This document shows positions 1 to 7,409 of a DNA stretch of 62,532 bases, in pieces. The DNA lies in contig CAMJPQ010000009.1 in the NCBI GenBank assembly GCA_946407745.1, positions 1-62,532 of the forward strand, written 5' to 3'. The notes under the pieces were generated by a model. It had not been told where the DNA came from. It saw only the letters and a program-made list of their open reading frames with translations, and did no database searches. Position numbers and translations under genes: made by a program. The stretch comes from an uncultured Clostridia bacterium (lineage in GTDB: Bacteria; Bacillota; Clostridia; Christensenellales; Aristaeellaceae). Every line of letters starts with the position of its first letter. Within the stretch, counting starts at the first letter, position 1.

Positions 1-391
<391 letters not shown>

Positions 392-433
392 TTGAACCTC
401 CTGTATCCTTTCCTCTCTTAAGAGGATGCACAA

Positions 434-462
434 GTTATACAACGTAATTGCATATTTGTCAA
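434..462 (-). promoter_or_regulatory. Sigma-A-type promoter of argG
   Basis: On the minus strand TTGACA (462-457) and TATAAC (439-434) are separated by exactly 17 bases. This places the transcript start near 427, about 36 bases before the argG start codon, so the leader is short and leaves no room for a riboswitch. Confidence 0.85.
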
Positions 463-726
463 GCTGAAAACAGCGCTATCCGGGCAAAATAATGAATACT
501 GCCTGGATAACGCGCGTATATATTCATAAATTATGCATAAACCTGAATAAGCGAGCCGGAGGGACGGCGGAACGGCCGAGAAAATCAAGGGCAGCCCCGC
601 TGCATATGCGCTTGCCGGATGACCCGGAAGCCACTGCCGGAAACGCTGACGGATAGAGCAGTAGGATCCAGGTTGACGGGCCCGGCGGGATGTGCTAAGG
701 TAACACCGTAGAAATGAATGGAGAGA
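463..726. other. Intergenic stretch without a recognisable gene
   Basis: Between the argG promoter and the 3' end of the small peptide gene I see no coding region, tRNA or convincing terminator on either strand. The only structure noticed is the AT-rich dyad at 521-539, listed separately. Reading frames that cross this stretch lack ribosome-binding sites and overlap the peptide gene out of frame. Confidence 0.5.
521..539. promoter_or_regulatory. AT-rich inverted repeat upstream of argG (possible operator)
   Basis: TATTCATAA and TTATGCATA flank a central A and match as an inverted repeat in 8 of 9 positions, in an otherwise GC-rich region. It lies about 60 bases upstream of the argG -35 box. 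The words resemble parts of ArgR boxes, but the half-sites are in the opposite order to the usual TGAAT...ATTCA layout, so an ArgR role is only a possibility. Confidence 0.25.
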
Positions 727-969
727 TCAGTCTTCATTCTCCCACTTGATTTTGCCGCACTTGGCGCATACGTATTGCTTCTGGTGCTTTGTCCAGAATA
801 CCATGAAGGGAGCCTCCGCCTCCCGGCCGGTTTTGACCCATTCGTGGCCGCCGCAGACGATCGAAGTGAGGGTATCCGCAATGGGCTTGCTGGGAATAGT
901 GATCGCGCCCTTGCCGCCGACTACCTCGTTCAGTTCATCCATTGACCTTACAGTTCTGTTCGTTGTCAT
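727..969 (-). CDS. Small protein with double-glycine leader-like N-terminus and CxxH/CxxC pair
   Basis: An 80-residue protein I do not recognise with certainty. The start chosen is the second of two close ATGs, because AGGAGG ends eight bases before it and only two before the first. Residues 10-18 read MDELNEVVGG-like, the pattern of double-glycine leaders cleaved by peptidase-containing ABC exporters. The remaining 60 residues contain CGGH and, about 25 residues later, CAKC followed by GKIKW. A CxxH...CxxC pair of this kind can bind zinc. No exporter, modification enzyme or immunity gene lies nearby. It could be a secreted peptide precursor, or a small intracellular zinc-ribbon protein whose VVGG is a coincidence. 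That it is a gene is well supported by its ribosome-binding site; the function is open. Confidence 0.72.
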   Translation of the reverse strand: MTTNRTVRSMDELNEVVGGKGAITIPSKPIADTLTSIVCGGHEWVKTGREAEAPFMVFWTKHQKQYVCAKCGKIKWENED

Positions 970-1056
970 TTTCATTTCCTCCTGCGCGATGCGCTTCCTT
1001 TTTCAAAGCCTCTGTGCGAATGCTTTCATGAGTGTATACGGCGCTGCGGAAAGGAT

Positions 1057-1139
1057 GGCAATAAGGGAACTGGAAATTTTGAAATTATTGCCAGAACGGC
1101 TGTGATTCGGGCGGCAATAACTGAAAACAGGGAACTGGA
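1057..1139. repeat. Imperfect direct repeat upstream of the small peptide gene
   Basis: GGCAATAA followed by GGGAACTGGA occurs at 1057-1074. The same two words recur at 1113-1139, separated by an extra nine bases (CTGAAAACA). The pair lies 90-170 bases upstream of the minus-strand peptide gene and before the plus-strand gene at 1215. It could be a tandem protein-binding site or a chance duplication. Confidence 0.4.
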
Positions 1140-1214
1140 GAAACGGCCACGAAGCCGAAAAGGAATCAGGAGGTCCACACTGTATAGCGGCAGCTGCCGC
1201 AAAGGAGGTTTGTC

Positions 1215-1820
1215 ATGAAAAAATGGATCAGCCTGCTGCTGGCGGGCCTGTGTGCGCTTCTTCCCTTCACCGCGCTGGGCGAGGCGGACTTCAGCATGCT
1301 GGAGGCGATGGAAAATGCGTCCGTCTACCTGGATGACGACGGAGTGACCTCGGTAGTGCGGCCGGGCAATCAGCCGTTTCTGGCCGTTACGGAGACAGAG
1401 GGCGTCACTGTCTGCGCCTTCCTGGACGCGGTGGAGGACGCGAACCTGGGGCTCACGCTGCTCCGCTTCAGCCTGACGGTGGAGGCGGAGGACAACACCT
1501 GGGGCCGGGAGCTTCGGCTGAAGGTCGGCAAAAAGACCTACGTGTTCCCGGTTGTGCCCCGCATCAGCGAGTATGACATGGTGTACCAGGAGGACTACTC
1601 GGTGTGCCTGACAGGTGTCAGCCTCCCCATGGTAAAGCAGATGGCCGCGGACAAGCGAGGCGTGTACGAGTTTGAGCTGGTGGGCGAGTACCCGGTGCGC
1701 GGCACGCTGACCATGCCGGCGCAGAGTGTGAAGCCGCTGTACGACCTGTATGCGGCCAGCGGCGCCCTGAAGCAGGATTTCGCTCAGGCGGAAGCCCTCT
1801 ACCCGTGCGGAGTGGAGTGA
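1215..1820 (+). CDS. Secreted protein of unknown function
   Basis: A 201-residue protein with a clear signal peptide: MKK, a hydrophobic run of about 15 residues, then an Ala-Leu-Gly-Glu cleavage region near residue 22. I recognise no domain in the mature part. It is acidic, alternates short beta-like segments (for example LRLKVGKKTYVFPVV near residues 100-115), and contains two or three cysteines. The ATG is preceded by AAAGGAGG. A 14-base perfect palindrome, GCGGCAGCTGCCGC, sits at 1187-1200 just before the ribosome-binding site and could fold in the mRNA. The gene stands alone before the pta promoter. Confidence 0.8.
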   Translation: MKKWISLLLAGLCALLPFTALGEADFSMLEAMENASVYLDDDGVTSVVRPGNQPFLAVTETEGVTVCAFLDAVEDANLGLTLLRFSLTVEAEDNTWGRELRLKVGKKTYVFPVVPRISEYDMVYQEDYSVCLTGVSLPMVKQMAADKRGVYEFELVGEYPVRGTLTMPAQSVKPLYDLYAASGALKQDFAQAEALYPCGVE

Positions 1821-1837
1821 GGAATTGCCTGGAAGGC

Positions 1838-1866
1838 TTGCAACACCGGAAACTTTGTTGTATAAT
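1838..1866 (+). promoter_or_regulatory. Promoter of pta-ackA
   Basis: TTGCAA (1838-1843) and a perfect TATAAT (1861-1866) are 17 bases apart, about 60 bases before the pta start. This is one of the best promoter matches in the window and fits strong expression of the acetate pathway. Confidence 0.8.
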
Positions 1867-1924
1867 CAATATGCGTGAATGTGCGCAAAAACAAGTGATT
1901 GCAACAGGCAGGAGGAGAGTGCTC

Positions 1925-2926
1925 ATGTCCATTATTGAACGCATCAAGGACAAGGCGAAGACCGAAGTGAAGCACATTGTGCTGGCTGAGGGTTCTGAGC
2001 CGCGTACCGTGCAGGCTGCTGCCCGCATTGTGGCGGAGGGTCTGGCGAAGATTACCCTGGTGGGTAAGCCGGAGGAGATTGCCAAGGTGGCGCAGGAAAC
2101 CGGCACCGACCTGAGCGGCGTGGCGATTGCCGACCCCGCCGTGTGGGAAAAGAGCGAGGCTTATGCCGAGAAGCTCTGCGAACTGCGCCAGAAGAAGGGC
2201 ATGACCATCGAGCAGGCCCGCGACCTGGTGTACAACAACACCCTGTATTTTGCCACCATGATGCTGAAAATGGACGACGCGGACGGCATGGTGGCCGGCG
2301 CGATCAACTCCACCGGCAATGTGCTGCGTCCTGCACTGCAGATCATCAAGATGGCCCCCGGCATCTCCACCGCCTCCAGCTGCTTCATCATGGAGCTTAA
2401 GGACAGCGCGTGGGGAGAAAACGGCGTGATGCTCTTTGGCGATTGCGCTGTGAACATCGAGCCCAACGCGGATGAGCTGGCTGCCATTGCGCTGGCCACC
2501 GCTTCCACCTGCCGCAGCCTCGTGGGCGCCGAGCCCCGTGTGGCCATGCTCTCCTTCTCCACCAAGGGCTCTGCCAAGCACGATGTGGTAACCCGCGTGC
2601 AGGAAGCCACCGCCAAGGCGCACGAACTGGCGCCTGACCTCCAGCTGGACGGCGAACTCCAGGCGGACGCGGCGCTGGTGCCCGAGGTGGCCAACCTGAA
2701 GGCCCCCGGCTCCACCGTGGCCGGCAAGAACCCCAACGTGCTGATCTTCCCCAACCTGGGCGCGGGCAACATCGGCTACAAGCTGGTGCAGCGCCTGGCC
2801 GGCGCCAAGGCCATCGGCCCGATCATCCAGGGTCTGGCCAAGCCGGTGAACGACCTGAGCCGCGGCTGCAATGTGGAGGAAATCGTGAATACCGTGGCCG
2901 CCGTGGCGGTCATCGCGCAGGGCTGA
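1925..2926 (+). CDS. pta: Phosphate acetyltransferase
   Basis: Converts acetyl-CoA and phosphate to acetyl phosphate, the first of two steps that give ATP and acetate in fermentation. The 333-residue length is that of the short Firmicutes-type enzyme without extra N-terminal domains. Recognisable stretches include IVLAEGSEPRTVQAA near the N-terminus, LVYNNTLYFATMMLK, DGMVAGAINSTGNVLRPALQ, SFSTKGSAKHD and VLIFPNLGAGNIGYKLVQR. The ATG chosen follows AGGAGG with nine bases between; an in-frame reading further upstream has no such site. ackA follows 43 bases later, an arrangement typical of this pair. Confidence 0.97.
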   Translation: MSIIERIKDKAKTEVKHIVLAEGSEPRTVQAAARIVAEGLAKITLVGKPEEIAKVAQETGTDLSGVAIADPAVWEKSEAYAEKLCELRQKKGMTIEQARDLVYNNTLYFATMMLKMDDADGMVAGAINSTGNVLRPALQIIKMAPGISTASSCFIMELKDSAWGENGVMLFGDCAVNIEPNADELAAIALATASTCRSLVGAEPRVAMLSFSTKGSAKHDVVTRVQEATAKAHELAPDLQLDGELQADAALVPEVANLKAPGSTVAGKNPNVLIFPNLGAGNIGYKLVQRLAGAKAIGPIIQGLAKPVNDLSRGCNVEEIVNTVAAVAVIAQG

Positions 2927-2969
2927 TGCGCCTGTGCACCCCAGATTGAATGATGAAAGGGTCTTTCCA

Positions 2970-4181
2970 ATGAAAATATTGATTGTGAACGCCGGCTCCT
3001 CCTCACTGAAGTACCAGCTGATCGACATGGACGGCGAGAAGATGATCGCCAAGGGCCTGGTGGAGCGCATCGGCACCGGCAAGCCCGGCCACCAGAAGCA
3101 GTCTGTGGGCGGAAAGGTGATCGACATTGACGGCGTGATGATTGACGACCACGTGCAGGCCACGCAGATGATGCTCAAGGCCCTGCAGGATCCCGAAAAG
3201 GGCGCCATCCGCTCCATGGTGGAAATCGGCGCGGTCGGCCATCGCGTGCTGCACGGCGGCACCAAGTTCTCCGCCTCTGTGGTGGTCAATGAGAAGGTCA
3301 AGGATGCCATCCGCGAATGCATCCCGCTCGGCCCACTACACAACCCCGCCAACCTGATGGGCATCGAGGCCTGTGAAAAGGTCATGCCGGACACTCCCCA
3401 GGTGGCCGTGTTCGACACCGCCTTCCACCAGACCATGCCGCCCAAAGCCTTCATGTACGGCGTGCCGAAGAAGTATTACGAGCAGTACGGCGTGCGCAAG
3501 TACGGCTTCCACGGCACCTCCCACCGCTATGTGAGCAAGCGTGTGTGCGAGTTCCTGGGCATCAGCCCCCTGGGCCAGCGGATCATCATCTGCCACCTTG
3601 GCAACGGCTCCTCCCTCTCCGCCGTGGTGGACGGCAAGTGCGTGGACACCTCCATGGGCCTGACGCCTCTGGACGGCCTGCTGATGGGCACCCGCTGCGG
3701 CACGGTGGATCCCGCCGTGGTGCAGTTCATCGCCAACAATGAAAACATGACCGTGGACGAAGTGCTGAGCATGATGAACAAGCAGTCCGGTCTGCTTGGC
3801 ATCAGCGGCCTGTCCAACGACATGCGCGATGTGGACGCCGCCGCCGACAAGTACCATGGCGACGCGATGCTGGCGCGCGACATGCTGGTGTACGGCATCA
3901 AGAAGTACATCGGCTCCTATGCCGCTGCCATGGGCGGAGTGGACATGATCGTCTTCACCGCCGGCATCGGCGAGAACAACGGCCCGCTGCGTGAGCGCAT
4001 CATGAGCGACATGGAGTGGCTGGGCGCGAAGATCGACCATGCCCGCAACATGGAATGTGTTGACGGCCACGCCACCGAGTGCGTCATCTCCACCGACGAC
4101 AGCAAGGTGAAGGTGCTGGTGATCCCCACCAACGAGGAGATCATGATCGCCCGCGATACGCTGGAGCTGGTCAGCAAATAA
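2970..4181 (+). CDS. ackA: Acetate kinase
   Basis: Transfers phosphate from acetyl phosphate to ADP, giving acetate and ATP by substrate-level phosphorylation. The protein has 403 residues, the usual length, and starts with the family signature MKILIVNAGSSSLKYQLID. Other hallmarks are VGHRVLHGG, FDTAFHQTMP, KYGFHGTSHRYVS, CHLGNGSS, TPLDGLLMGTRCG and FTAGIGENN, which form the ASKHA-type nucleotide and acetate pocket. The ATG at 2970 was chosen because the signature begins there; the ribosome-binding site (GAAAGGG) is weaker than that of pta. Probably co-transcribed with pta. Confidence 0.97.
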   Translation: MKILIVNAGSSSLKYQLIDMDGEKMIAKGLVERIGTGKPGHQKQSVGGKVIDIDGVMIDDHVQATQMMLKALQDPEKGAIRSMVEIGAVGHRVLHGGTKFSASVVVNEKVKDAIRECIPLGPLHNPANLMGIEACEKVMPDTPQVAVFDTAFHQTMPPKAFMYGVPKKYYEQYGVRKYGFHGTSHRYVSKRVCEFLGISPLGQRIIICHLGNGSSLSAVVDGKCVDTSMGLTPLDGLLMGTRCGTVDPAVVQFIANNENMTVDEVLSMMNKQSGLLGISGLSNDMRDVDAAADKYHGDAMLARDMLVYGIKKYIGSYAAAMGGVDMIVFTAGIGENNGPLRERIMSDMEWLGAKIDHARNMECVDGHATECVISTDDSKVKVLVIPTNEEIMIARDTLELVSK

Positions 4182-4232
4182 GATGAAACAAAACCTTCAC
4201 CCCGCCTAAAAGGCAGGGCTGGAGGATACCAG

Positions 4233-4268
4233 AGAAGATGCCTGGGATTTCCGGACATCTTCTTTTTT
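4233..4268 (+). terminator. Rho-independent terminator after pta-ackA
   Basis: AGAAGATG pairs with CATCTTCT across a 15-base loop and is followed immediately by five T. It lies only about 20 bases before the next start codon, so transcription of the next gene may depend on read-through. Confidence 0.7.
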
Positions 4269-4288
4269 CGGAAGCGCGAGGGGAAAGC

Positions 4289-4705
4289 ATGAAAAAGATA
4301 CTGGTGATTGACGGACAGGGCGGCAGGCTGGGCAGAAGGCTGGTGGAGGAGATACGGAAAAAGTGCCCGGAGGCGGAAATCACGGCGGTGGGCACCAACA
4401 GCATGGCGACAGGGAATATGATGCGCAGCGAGTGTGTCAATCACCTGGCCACCGGCGAGAACGCCGTGATTGTGTGCGCAAGGGATGCGGACATCATTGT
4501 CGGCCCGATCGGCATTGCCACCGCAGACGCCATGCTGGGGGAAATTTCCCCCGCCATGGCAAACGCCGTGGCATCCAGCCCGGCCTACCGGGTGCTGGTG
4601 CCCATGAACCTTTGCAGGACCTATGTTGCGGGTGTCGCGCAGGGCTCCTCTGCCATCCTGGAGGACGCCGTGGATCATATCGCCCACCTGATGGAGGAAC
4701 GTTGA
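4289..4705 (+). CDS. DUF3842 family protein
   Basis: A 138-residue protein of the uncharacterised DUF3842 family, common in Clostridia. It starts MKKILVIDGQGGRLGRRLVE, a Rossmann-like nucleotide-binding turn (DGQGG), and continues with the family pattern GTNSMATGNMM, HLATGENAVI, ADIIVGPIGIATADAMLGEI and RVLVPMNLC. The ATG was chosen because the conserved N-terminus begins there and GAGGGGAA lies just upstream. It is followed after three bases by the ACT-domain gene, so the two are almost surely co-translated. The biochemical role is unknown. Confidence 0.88.
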   Translation: MKKILVIDGQGGRLGRRLVEEIRKKCPEAEITAVGTNSMATGNMMRSECVNHLATGENAVIVCARDADIIVGPIGIATADAMLGEISPAMANAVASSPAYRVLVPMNLCRTYVAGVAQGSSAILEDAVDHIAHLMEER

Positions 4706-4708
4706 CAC

Positions 4709-5077
4709 ATGCAGCTCGAAATCTTGCCTTGCACCATGAGCGTCTGCAAGCTCGAAGCACTCGCTGATTTTCACCCCGGTGACGCGCCTTACTTTGTGGG
4801 AAGAACCGATGAGGAGCTTTCCCTGCTGTGTGCCAGCGACGCTGTTCCGGAAAAGACGCTGGCGCGGGAGGATGGCTGGCGCGGCTTCCGCGTACGCGGA
4901 CAGCTGGATTTTTCTCTGGTCGGCATCCTGGCCGGGCTGTCCGCCACCCTGGCCGAAAACCACATTCCCATCTTTGCCGTGTCCACCTACAACACGGACT
5001 ATCTTTTCGTGCGCGAGGACAGCTTTGAAAGGGCTGTACAGGCGCTGAAGGCCGCCGGCCATGAGCTGGCGGGCTGA
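4709..5077 (+). CDS. ACT domain-containing protein (tandem ACT/CASTOR-like)
   Basis: A 122-residue protein resembling small stand-alone ACT proteins. The C-terminal half (about residues 60-122) reads FRVRGQLDFSLVGILAGLS, then IPIFAVSTYNTDYLFVRED and FERAVQALKAAGH. This matches the strand-helix-strand pattern of CASTOR-type ACT domains, which bind amino acids. It carries no catalytic domain and probably acts as a ligand-sensing regulator; the ligand and partner are not evident. It starts three bases after the DUF3842 stop, so a shared function is a reasonable inference. Confidence 0.8.
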   Translation: MQLEILPCTMSVCKLEALADFHPGDAPYFVGRTDEELSLLCASDAVPEKTLAREDGWRGFRVRGQLDFSLVGILAGLSATLAENHIPIFAVSTYNTDYLFVREDSFERAVQALKAAGHELAG

Positions 5078-5133
5078 CGGATTTCGCTTTTTTTGCACAT
5101 ACTTGAAGGGGCGATTGCACGCGCTGCGTTCTA

Positions 5134-5162
5134 TTGACAAACACACAGGCGCATGGTAACAT
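5134..5162 (+). promoter_or_regulatory. Promoter of the ECF-larC unit
   Basis: TTGACA (5134-5139) and TAACAT (5157-5162) are 17 bases apart, placing the transcript start near 5168. That leaves a leader of about 220 bases before the ECF gene at 5391. Confidence 0.65.
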
Positions 5163-5167
5163 CGTCA

Positions 5168-5390
5168 AGGTCAGCACAAGCTGACGCACGCATGCACAAG
5201 CAGGCGGTTTCCATCCATCGGGTTCCGGAAAACATGGTATCTCAAGGTGCCGAAGGCCATCAGAAGGTGGCAGCGGCACCTTTTCGTTTGCCCGCCGGCA
5301 CCGCCGCGGCTGCGCGGGCAAACAAGTGCGCGCAGACACCTTTGCCGCGGCAGAAAAATGCCGGCGCGACCGGCTGAAAGAAGGAACAGT
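5168..5390 (+). promoter_or_regulatory. Structured attenuator-like leader RNA before ECF-larC
   Basis: This non-coding stretch (the whole gap is 5078-5390) holds a perfect hairpin, GTCAGC-ACAA-GCTGAC, at 5170-5185. A possible stem GTTTCC/GGAAAC follows. Then comes a two-part terminator at 5244-5285: AAGGTGCC pairs with GGCACCTT, enclosing GCCATC-AGAA-GGTGGC, followed by a short T run. About 105 bases then separate the terminator from the start codon. A terminator far inside a leader, preceded by conserved-looking structure, is the layout of a riboswitch or attenuator. I could not match it to TPP, cobalamin, THF, preQ1, FMN, fluoride or NiCo classes. Confidence 0.5.
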
Positions 5391-5975
5391 ATGACAAACG
5401 CAAAGAATCAACGGACCAACACAAACCTGCAGTTGCGCAAAATGGTCTATGCCGCGATTTTCCTGGCGCTGGCGCTTGTGCTGCCGCTTTTGACCGGGCA
5501 GATTCCCGAAATCGGCTCAGCGCTGAGCCCGATGCATATCCCGGTGCTGCTGTGCGGTTTCCTGTGTGGCTGGCCCTGGGGCATGGCGGTGGGCTTCATT
5601 GCGCCACTGCTCCGCTCGGTCACCTTTGGCATGCCGCCGATGATTCCGGGCGCTGTGGCCATGGCGTTTGAGCTGGCGGTGTACGGCGCGCTGGCCGGCC
5701 TTTTGTACAGCCTGCTGCCCAGGAAGAACTGGGCCATCTATGTGACACTGATCGTGGCGATGATCGCGGGCCGCATTGTGTGGGGGCTGGTGCGCCTGGT
5801 GATTGCCGGCCTGACCGGCAACGCGTTTACCATGGCGGCGTTCCTGGCTGGGGCGGTGACCAACGCGGTTCCGGGCATTATCCTCCACATTGTGCTGATC
5901 CCAATTCTGGTCATGGCGCTGGAGCGGGCAGGCCTCTCACTGAATCAGCCTGCCGCGGGAGAAAACGGAAAGTGA
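5391..5975 (+). CDS. ECF transporter S component (substrate unknown)
   Basis: A 194-residue integral membrane protein with about six hydrophobic segments, matching the S (substrate-binding) component of energy-coupling factor importers for vitamins and metals. Typical features are the N-terminal KMVYAAIFLALALVLPLL helix, SALSPMHIPVLLCGFLCGWP, and VGFIAPLLRSVTFGMPP. The start follows AAGGAA. The EcfA/EcfT energising subunits are absent and are presumably shared from elsewhere in the genome. Its TGA stop overlaps the GTG start of larC, so the two are translationally coupled. A substrate needed by LarC chemistry (nickel, or a nicotinate-type precursor) is an inference from that coupling only. 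Confidence 0.88.
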   Translation: MTNAKNQRTNTNLQLRKMVYAAIFLALALVLPLLTGQIPEIGSALSPMHIPVLLCGFLCGWPWGMAVGFIAPLLRSVTFGMPPMIPGAVAMAFELAVYGALAGLLYSLLPRKNWAIYVTLIVAMIAGRIVWGLVRLVIAGLTGNAFTMAAFLAGAVTNAVPGIILHIVLIPILVMALERAGLSLNQPAAGENGK

Positions 5976-7243
5976 GAACACTGTATCTTGAATGCAATAT
6001 GGGCGCCGCGGGCGATATGCTGACGGCGGCCTTGCTTGAGCTGGTGCCGGACGGGCAGGCGTTTCTGAACAAAATGAACAGCCTGGGGCTGCCGGGTGTC
6101 CGCGTTGAAGCGGAGAAGGCCGTCAAATGCGGCATCACGGGCACCCATCTGAAGGTGACGGTGGACGGCGAGGAGGAGGAATCCGAAGACGTTCACAGCC
6201 ATGAGCATACGCACGACCATGGTGCGCATGACCACCACCACGACCATGAAGAGCACGATCACCATCACGACCATGATGGACACGGTCACCACCATGAGCA
6301 TCACCATCACCACACCTCGATGGCCGACATTGAGCGCCTGATGGACAGCCTGCCGCTCTCCGATAAGGTGCGCGCGGATGCAAAGGCGGTGTACAGCCTC
6401 ATTGCGCAGGCGGAAAGCCAGGTGCACGGCCATCCCGTCAGCGAGATCCACTTCCACGAGGTGGGAACGATGGACGCGGTGGCGGATGTGGTGGGCGTGT
6501 GCCTGCTGATGGAGGAAATCGGCGCGGAGCAGATCGTGGCCTCCCCGGTGCATGTCGGCAGCGGACAGGTGAAGTGCATGCACGGCATCCTGCCTGTGCC
6601 TGCGCCGGCCACCGCTCTGATCCTTGAGGGAGTGCCGACCTACGGCGGACAGGTTCGTGGAGAACTCTGCACCCCAACGGGGGCCGCGCTGCTGAAGCAT
6701 TTTGTCTCCCGCTTCGGGGACCGCCCCGTGATGAGCGTCAGCGCCATCGGCTACGGAATGGGCAAAAAGGACTTCGAGCAGGCCAACTGTGTGCGGGCCT
6801 TCCTCGGCGAGAGTGAACGCCGGATGGGCGGCATTGCGAAGCTGGAATGCAACCTGGATGACATGACGGGCGAAGAAATCGGCTTTGCGATGGAGCGGCT
6901 GTTCAGCGCCGGCGCGAGGGATGTGTTCACACAGCCCATCGGGATGAAAAAGAACCGGCCTGGCGTGATGCTCTCCGTCATCTGCCTGCCGGAGGATGCG
7001 GACAGCCTGGCCGCCGTGATGATGAAGCACACCACCACGCTGGGCATTCGACGGCAGGATATGACACGCTATGTGCTGGACCGCAGTGTGGAGACGGTGG
7101 AGACCCCCTTCGGCCCCGTGCGTGTCAAAAAGGCCAGCGGCATGGGCGTGACACGGGAAAAGCCGGAATATGACGACCTTGCCAGGCTGGCGGAGGAGAG
7201 GGGCCTCTCCCTGGATGAGATTCGCAGGAGCCTGCCGCGGTGA
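5972..7243 (+). CDS. larC: Nickel-pincer cofactor cyclometallase LarC (unsplit)
   Basis: LarC inserts nickel into the pyridinium-thiocarboxylate pincer cofactor used by lactate racemase LarA and related enzymes, with CTP hydrolysis. The 423-residue protein starts at a GTG that overlaps the preceding stop, reading RTLYLECNMGAAGDM. A striking histidine-rich tract fills residues 73-115, with dozens of His, Asp and Glu, as expected for metal capture. IHFHEVGTMDAVADVVG and LCTPTGAALLKHF follow, then the C-terminal half with LECNLDDMTGEEIGFAM. In Lactobacillus plantarum larC is split and joined by programmed frameshifting; here both halves are in one frame. LarA, LarB and LarE are not in the window. 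Confidence 0.93.
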   Translation: MRTLYLECNMGAAGDMLTAALLELVPDGQAFLNKMNSLGLPGVRVEAEKAVKCGITGTHLKVTVDGEEEESEDVHSHEHTHDHGAHDHHHDHEEHDHHHDHDGHGHHHEHHHHHTSMADIERLMDSLPLSDKVRADAKAVYSLIAQAESQVHGHPVSEIHFHEVGTMDAVADVVGVCLLMEEIGAEQIVASPVHVGSGQVKCMHGILPVPAPATALILEGVPTYGGQVRGELCTPTGAALLKHFVSRFGDRPVMSVSAIGYGMGKKDFEQANCVRAFLGESERRMGGIAKLECNLDDMTGEEIGFAMERLFSAGARDVFTQPIGMKKNRPGVMLSVICLPEDADSLAAVMMKHTTTLGIRRQDMTRYVLDRSVETVETPFGPVRVKKASGMGVTREKPEYDDLARLAEERGLSLDEIRRSLPR

Positions 7244-7293
7244 ACCGCCGCAGCCGACAGGCGAATATGGGTGAACAGACAAGTGACAATACA

Positions 7294-7321
7294 GGGGCGC
7301 TGCGATGCGGCGCTCCTTTTT
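7294..7321 (+). terminator. Terminator after larC
   Basis: GGGGCGC pairs with GCGCTCC (seven pairs including one G-U) across a nine-base loop, followed by five T. Confidence 0.65.
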
Positions 7322-7342
7322 GTCACAAATGCCGCGGGACAG

Positions 7343-7371
7343 TGGAAAACGGGGGCAAGTTGTGCTACAAT
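7343..7371 (+). promoter_or_regulatory. Probable promoter of coaE
   Basis: TACAAT at 7366-7371 is a good -10 box. The element 17 bases upstream (TGGAAA, 7343-7348) matches the -35 consensus in four of six positions. It sits between the larC terminator and coaE. Confidence 0.5.
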
Positions 7372-7409
7372 AGCGGCGTCATCCAATGCAGATGAAGGGG
7401 AGAGGCAGC

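Noticed and set aside
1168-1200. Orphan ribosome-binding site AGGAGGT at about 1169 with a possible short reading frame
   Set aside because: No ATG, GTG or TTG lies at suitable distance with an open frame of useful length.
5244-5285. T-box-like word AAGGTGGCAGCGGCACC in the ECF leader
   Set aside because: It matches the T-box consensus poorly at the ACCGCG part, and the roughly 95 bases between the promoter start and this point are too short for a normal stem I with a specifier loop. The bases are better explained as terminator stem.
6193-6315. CAC/CAT-rich stretch as a microsatellite-like repeat
   Set aside because: It is the in-frame histidine-rich metal-binding tract of LarC, not an independent repeat element.
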